Of a DNA stretch of 64,000 nucleotides, positions 60,620-64,000 are shown piece after piece. Position 1 is the stretch's first letter; every line of letters starts with the position of its first letter. The stretch covers positions 62,001 through 126,000 of the forward strand of contig JAFULG010000003.1 in the NCBI GenBank assembly GCA_017473435.1, in the 5' to 3' direction. Made by a program: the position numbers and the translations under genes. The notes beneath the pieces are model-generated. The model saw only the letters and a list, made by a program, of their open reading frames with translations. It searched no databases and was not told the origin of the DNA. Source of the DNA: Clostridia bacterium (GTDB lineage: Bacteria > Bacillota > Clostridia > Oscillospirales > Acutalibacteraceae).

Positions 60620-61552
60620 TCAATAGGTGAATTCCCAGGTTTCATCAAGATTACCTTCGAAATCAGCATCGCCTGAAACAAATGCAATCTTAGCAGCACC
60701 AAAGCCGGTCATGGGCATCTTGTTCACAAGCTTGATAACCTGACCTGCAGGGTTAACAGTAACCTCAACGGTTGAACCGGGATATTCCATTTTTGAATCA
60801 GTGATGCTTACACCTGAGGGAAGGTCAAGACCCATAAGGTTAAGATAACCTATAGCAACTGAGTTGTGTGCAGGAATGGGGCTTGCAGCCGTAGTTGACT
60901 CAGGAACAAGAATTACAGTATATACTGTATTTTCGCCCTGCTTTGTTGCTGTTGCGCTTGCAACGCCATCAACTGTAAGTGCAAAATCCTTTGTTGCATC
61001 GTTTGAGGGAGGAATTGCTTCTTTGACGGGCTTTGTTTTACCGTCGGGATATGTTGCTGTACCGTTTGCAACCTTAATGATTTCATCCGTAGGCTCACCT
61101 ACAAGGTTTGAAATAATACCGTTTACAGTGCTTCTGACAGATTCAGCTGAAAGTCTTGTAAGATTAACGGTAATATACTCTGTTTTGTGAGCGGTCATAT
61201 TCTGCTCATTCTTAACCTTATTAACAGCCTCTGAAACCTTAGCAAGAATCTGCTCCTTTGAAAGAGCTGAAACATCAACGCTTGTGTCAGAGCCGGGTGT
61301 TGCGGCACTGTCGGGAGTTGAGGGATTAACAGCAGGAACACTGCTCTGTGTTGAAGGCTGAACCTGAATAACATCCTGCTGAACAGGCTGTGAGGTTGTA
61401 GGCTCAGTTGTCTGAGGAGCCTGACTTGCAGCTACTGTGCTGTTTGCACTTGCAATTTTTTTCTTTTCACGCATTGCACCGATTTCAATACCCATAAGTA
61501 AAATCCATACTGCAAGCACTAATGCAATTATTGCCTTAACTTCTTTTTTCAT
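60620..61552 (-). CDS. Secreted/anchored repeat-linker protein, unknown function
   Basis: About 310 residues from the ATG at 61552 (MKKEVKAIIALVLAVWILLM), with AAAGGAG ten bases upstream. An N-terminal anchor helix leads to a long Ser/Thr/Gln/Pro-rich linker (30-95, with TTEPTTSQPVQQDVIQVQPS). The folded part has ALSKEQILAKVSEAVNKVKN and TVTLVPESTTAA-like segments and ends VSGDADFEGNLDETWEFTY. It looks like an extracytoplasmic domain of roughly 200 residues. No family was recognised. The linker suggests crossing the wall. Confidence 0.6.
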   Translation of the reverse strand: MKKEVKAIIALVLAVWILLMGIEIGAMREKKKIASANSTVAASQAPQTTEPTTSQPVQQDVIQVQPSTQSSVPAVNPSTPDSAATPGSDTSVDVSALSKEQILAKVSEAVNKVKNEQNMTAHKTEYITVNLTRLSAESVRSTVNGIISNLVGEPTDEIIKVANGTATYPDGKTKPVKEAIPPSNDATKDFALTVDGVASATATKQGENTVYTVILVPESTTAASPIPAHNSVAIGYLNLMGLDLPSGVSITDSKMEYPGSTVEVTVNPAGQVIKLVNKMPMTGFGAAKIAFVSGDADFEGNLDETWEFTY

Positions 61553-61629
61553 TGAACCATATCTCCTTTGAAGCAATATACAAGACCGAACATTCCGTCC
61601 GATTCAAGTGACAACTATACTTATTTAAT

Positions 61630-61658
61630 AACATACCTAAAAAAACCGGATTTGTCAA
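61630..61658 (-). promoter_or_regulatory. Promoter for the secreted protein gene
   Basis: Minus strand TTGACA (61658-61653), 17 bases, TATGTT (61635-61630). Confidence 0.6.
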
Positions 61659-61933
61659 TAGAACAGAAAAAATTTTACATATTTAACACATCATTTTTTC
61701 ACAGCAACCCCTTCTTTTACGACCTTTTATTCAAAAAAGCTGTTTTAAAATTAAAAAGATGCTGTTTTCGCACTTTACTTTAACATTTCTTAACAAATCT
61801 TCTAACAACATGCACAAACAAATATAATACTTTTTAACCAATATGTTATATTTTCACAAATTCTATTGAATTTTAGTTTTCATAGTGATATTATGTTATA
61901 TGTATAAAAATCTAAACTTAAAGAGGTGTTGAA
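61659..61933 (+). promoter_or_regulatory. AT-rich region and promoter upstream of glgB
   Basis: No gene. The glgB promoter is TTGAAT (61866-61871), 17 bases, TATTAT (61889-61894). GAGGTG precedes the start codon. The rest is AT-rich with no clear operator; AACATTTCTTAACAAATC near 61780 is only a loose repeat. Confidence 0.6.
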
Positions 61934-63868
61934 ATGGCTGAGAAAAAAATCCTTGGCGACGATGTTGCCTTGTATCTTTTTCATCAGGGAAACAATATGA
62001 AAGCCTATGAATATATGGGCTGTCATAAAGTAAAAGATGAAAAGGATCTTTTCTCCTTCCGTGTATGGGCTCCTCACGCAAGAGCCGTAAGCGTTATCGG
62101 TCAGTTTAACGACTGGGATGAAAGCCGCGGCGTTATGACAAAAATCAACGATGCCGGTATGTGGGAATGCTACCTCAGCGGAGTAAAAGCTTTTGACGCT
62201 TATAAATTTCTTGTCACCGCTGCCGACGGCAAAAAAAACGCCAAAGCTGACCCCTATGCCTTTCATACTGAAACAAGACCGGGAACGGCCTCAAAATATT
62301 TTGAGCTTGACGGCTACAAATGGAGCGACAGCAAATGGCAGAAGCAAAAGGAGACCGTAAATGTTTATGCTTCACCTATGAACATTTACGAGGTGCATGC
62401 CGGCTCCTGGAAGCAGCATAAAGACGGTAACCCTTACACCTACCGCGATCTTGCAAAAGAGCTTGTTCCCTATGTAAAGGATATGGGTTACACCCACATT
62501 GAATTCATGCCCCTTTCGGAATATCCCTTCGACGGTTCCTGGGGCTATCAGGTAACAGGTTATTTTTCCGCAACCTCCCGCTTCGGCACACCCCACGATT
62601 TCATGTATCTTATTGATACCTGCCACAAAAACGGAATTTCCGTTATACTTGACTGGGTGCCCGCCCACTTCCCCAAGGATGAGCACGGACTCAGAATGTT
62701 TGACGGAGAGGCCTGCTACGAATACAAGGACCCCAAAAAGGGCGAACACAAGGAATGGGGCACAATGGTATTCGACTTCGGCAGAAACGAGGTTATCTCC
62801 TTCCTTACAAGCTCAGCCGCCTTCTGGTTTGACAAATACCACATAGACGGACTTAGGGTTGACGCTGTTGCCTCTATGCTCTACCTTGATTACGGCAGAG
62901 AAAACGGTCAGTGGGTCGCTAACAAATACGGAGGTAACGAAAACCTTGAGGCTGTGGAATTTTTCCGCAAGCTTAACAGCGGTATTTTCCGCGAGTTCAA
63001 AAATCCCCTTATGATTGCAGAAGAAAGCACCGCCTGGCCTCTTGTGACCAAGCCTGCCGATATCGGCGGTCTCGGCTTCAACTTCAAATGGAATATGGGA
63101 TGGATGAATGATGCACTGAAATATTTCTCAATGGACGGTCTTTCAAGAAAGTTCAACCACAATCTTCTCACCTTCTCATTTTTCTATGCTTTCTCGGAAA
63201 ACTTCGTTCTTCCCATTTCTCACGATGAGGTTGTACACGGCAAATGCTCTCTTATAGGTAAGATGCCCGGCGAATACGAGGACAAATTCAGAGGTATACG
63301 TTCCTTCTTCGGTTATCTTATGGCTCACCCCGGTAAGAAACTTACCTTTATGGGTCAGGAATTCGGACAGTTCATTGAATGGAAATACGACAGCGGTCTT
63401 GACTGGGTTCTGCTCGACTACGAAAAGCACCGTCAGTTAAAGGAATATGTAAAAAAGCTCAACCATATTTATCTTAAGCATCCCGCCCTCTGGGAAATTG
63501 ATTACAGCTGGGAAGGCTTCAAATGGCTCGTAAGCGATGACCACACCAACAGTGTAATTGCTTTTTCAAGAAGAGACTCAAAGGGCGAAGAGTTAATAGT
63601 TGCCGCAAACTTCACCCCCGTAACCAGAAAAAAATACTCCTTTGGTGTTGAAAACGAAGGTGTCTACGAGGTTATCCTCAACTCAGACGACACAGCCTTC
63701 GGCGGAGAAGGAAAAGGCACCAAAACAAAGGTTACTTCGAAGAAAAAAGGAATGCACGGTTTCGATAACAGCATCACGCTGGATCTCCCCGGACTTTCCT
63801 TCCTTCTTCTGAAATACAAAGGCAAGCCCGCTAAAAAACCAGTCAAAAAAACATTACAAAATAAATAA
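61934..63868 (+). CDS. glgB: 1,4-alpha-glucan branching enzyme
   Basis: Forms alpha-1,6 branches in glycogen (GH13_9, cytosol). 644 residues. The N-terminal CBM48-type domain shows [20 protein letters not shown]. The barrel has [16 protein letters not shown], the nucleophile Asp in [15 protein letters not shown], the acid Glu in [11 protein letters not shown] and [11 protein letters not shown]. It has a C-terminal all-beta domain and a basic tail ([14 protein letters not shown]). It is followed after 14 bases by glgC, so a glycogen operon begins here. Confidence 0.96.
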   Translation: MAEKKILGDDVALYLFHQGNNMKAYEYMGCHKVKDEKDLFSFRVWAPHARAVSVIGQFNDWDESRGVMTKINDAGMWECYLSGVKAFDAYKFLVTAADGKKNAKADPYAFHTETRPGTASKYFELDGYKWSDSKWQKQKETVNVYASPMNIYEVHAGSWKQHKDGNPYTYRDLAKELVPYVKDMGYTHIEFMPLSEYPFDGSWGYQVTGYFSATSRFGTPHDFMYLIDTCHKNGISVILDWVPAHFPKDEHGLRMFDGEACYEYKDPKKGEHKEWGTMVFDFGRNEVISFLTSSAAFWFDKYHIDGLRVDAVASMLYLDYGRENGQWVANKYGGNENLEAVEFFRKLNSGIFREFKNPLMIAEESTAWPLVTKPADIGGLGFNFKWNMGWMNDALKYFSMDGLSRKFNHNLLTFSFFYAFSENFVLPISHDEVVHGKCSLIGKMPGEYEDKFRGIRSFFGYLMAHPGKKLTFMGQEFGQFIEWKYDSGLDWVLLDYEKHRQLKEYVKKLNHIYLKHPALWEIDYSWEGFKWLVSDDHTNSVIAFSRRDSKGEELIVAANFTPVTRKKYSFGVENEGVYEVILNSDDTAFGGEGKGTKTKVTSKKKGMHGFDNSITLDLPGLSFLLLKYKGKPAKKPVKKTLQNK

Positions 63869-63882
63869 CAGGAGGAATTACT

Positions 63883-64000
63883 ATGCTCAAGAAAACAGAA
63901 TGTCTCGCTATGCTTCTTGCAGGCGGACAGGGCAGCAGACTTGGTATCCTTACCAAAAACATTGCAAAGCCGGCAGTACCCTACGGCGGTAAATACCGCA
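63883..64000 (+). CDS. glgC: Glucose-1-phosphate adenylyltransferase, partial
   Basis: The first 39 codons only; the gene continues past the right edge. [20 protein letters not shown] then [19 protein letters not shown] matches the ADP-glucose pyrophosphorylase N-terminus, including the GGxGxRL nucleotide site and the [11 protein letters not shown] activator region. GGAGGA lies before the ATG. The order glgB-glgC supports glycogen synthesis. Confidence 0.93.
   Translation, partial: MLKKTECLAMLLAGGQGSRLGILTKNIAKPAVPYGGKYR

Overview
The window looks like a chromosomal segment of a low-to-mid GC Firmicute, most likely a gut Clostridia member near Oscillospiraceae/Ruminococcaceae. The reasons are gene order (one S10-spc-alpha ribosomal operon with map and a KOW protein between adk and infA; a rimP-nusA-ylxR-ylxQ-infB-rbfA-nrnA-truB-ribF operon; rpmH-rnpA-yidD-yidC-jag), strong GGAGG ribosome sites, and sigma-A promoters with 17-base spacers. 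The taxonomic call is inference. No rRNA, CRISPR, transposase or phage genes were seen.

Layout. 1-3.7 kb: a cut membrane-protein gene, glnS and gltX, with a palindromic repeat between the two synthetases. 4.1-19.9 kb: the complete S10-spc-alpha operon (rpsJ to rplQ, 32 genes, all on the minus strand), preceded by a ~350-nt structured leader that carries an attenuator-like terminator hairpin. 20.3-27.4 kb: an MFS transporter diverging from an O-antigen-ligase-like membrane protein, a CopA-type copper ATPase, and an aldo/keto reductase. 27.5-30.6 kb: jag-yidC-yidD-rnpA-rpmH, but with no dnaA or obvious oriC beside it. 30.6-36.6 kb: membrane-anchored zinc-ribbon/SH3 proteins, an unknown anchored protein, gapA, and a flavin reductase. 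36.6-49.5 kb: the rimP-to-ribF translation/RNA operon, a DUF4434 secreted protein, rlmH, a walJ-like hydrolase and murA. 49.9-57.5 kb: a LUD protein, rarA, two four-helix-bundle (S23/bIVS-type) genes, a DUF4829 protein, a VanS/VanR-like two-component system and two tRNA genes. 57.6-64 kb: tadA, a CPBP protease, a sugar-phosphate transferase, a secreted lipoprotein-like protein, glgB and the start of glgC.

Most of the window is core housekeeping. The most unusual content is at 51.9-52.5 kb and 56.6-57.3 kb. Two paralogous four-helix-bundle genes each have, directly upstream, an array of seven or eight small hairpins. The hairpin arms differ in sequence, but they are separated by a constant short linker that flips orientation in mid-array (ATGAAAT to ATTTCAT at one locus, ATGATG to CATCAT at the other). 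Read in the direction of the gene, both arrays have the same mirrored layout, and each abuts a hairpin at the 3' end of the upstream gene. This resembles a REP/RAYT-like pairing of a palindrome array with a small protein, and I cannot match it to a system I know.

The window also carries several other families of small non-coding palindromic elements: 1957-2079, 3844-4006 with relatives near 27.4 and 53.0 kb, 23891-24094 with a third end at 20.26 kb, and 39110-39186. Some of them supply the stop codon or last codons of neighbouring genes.
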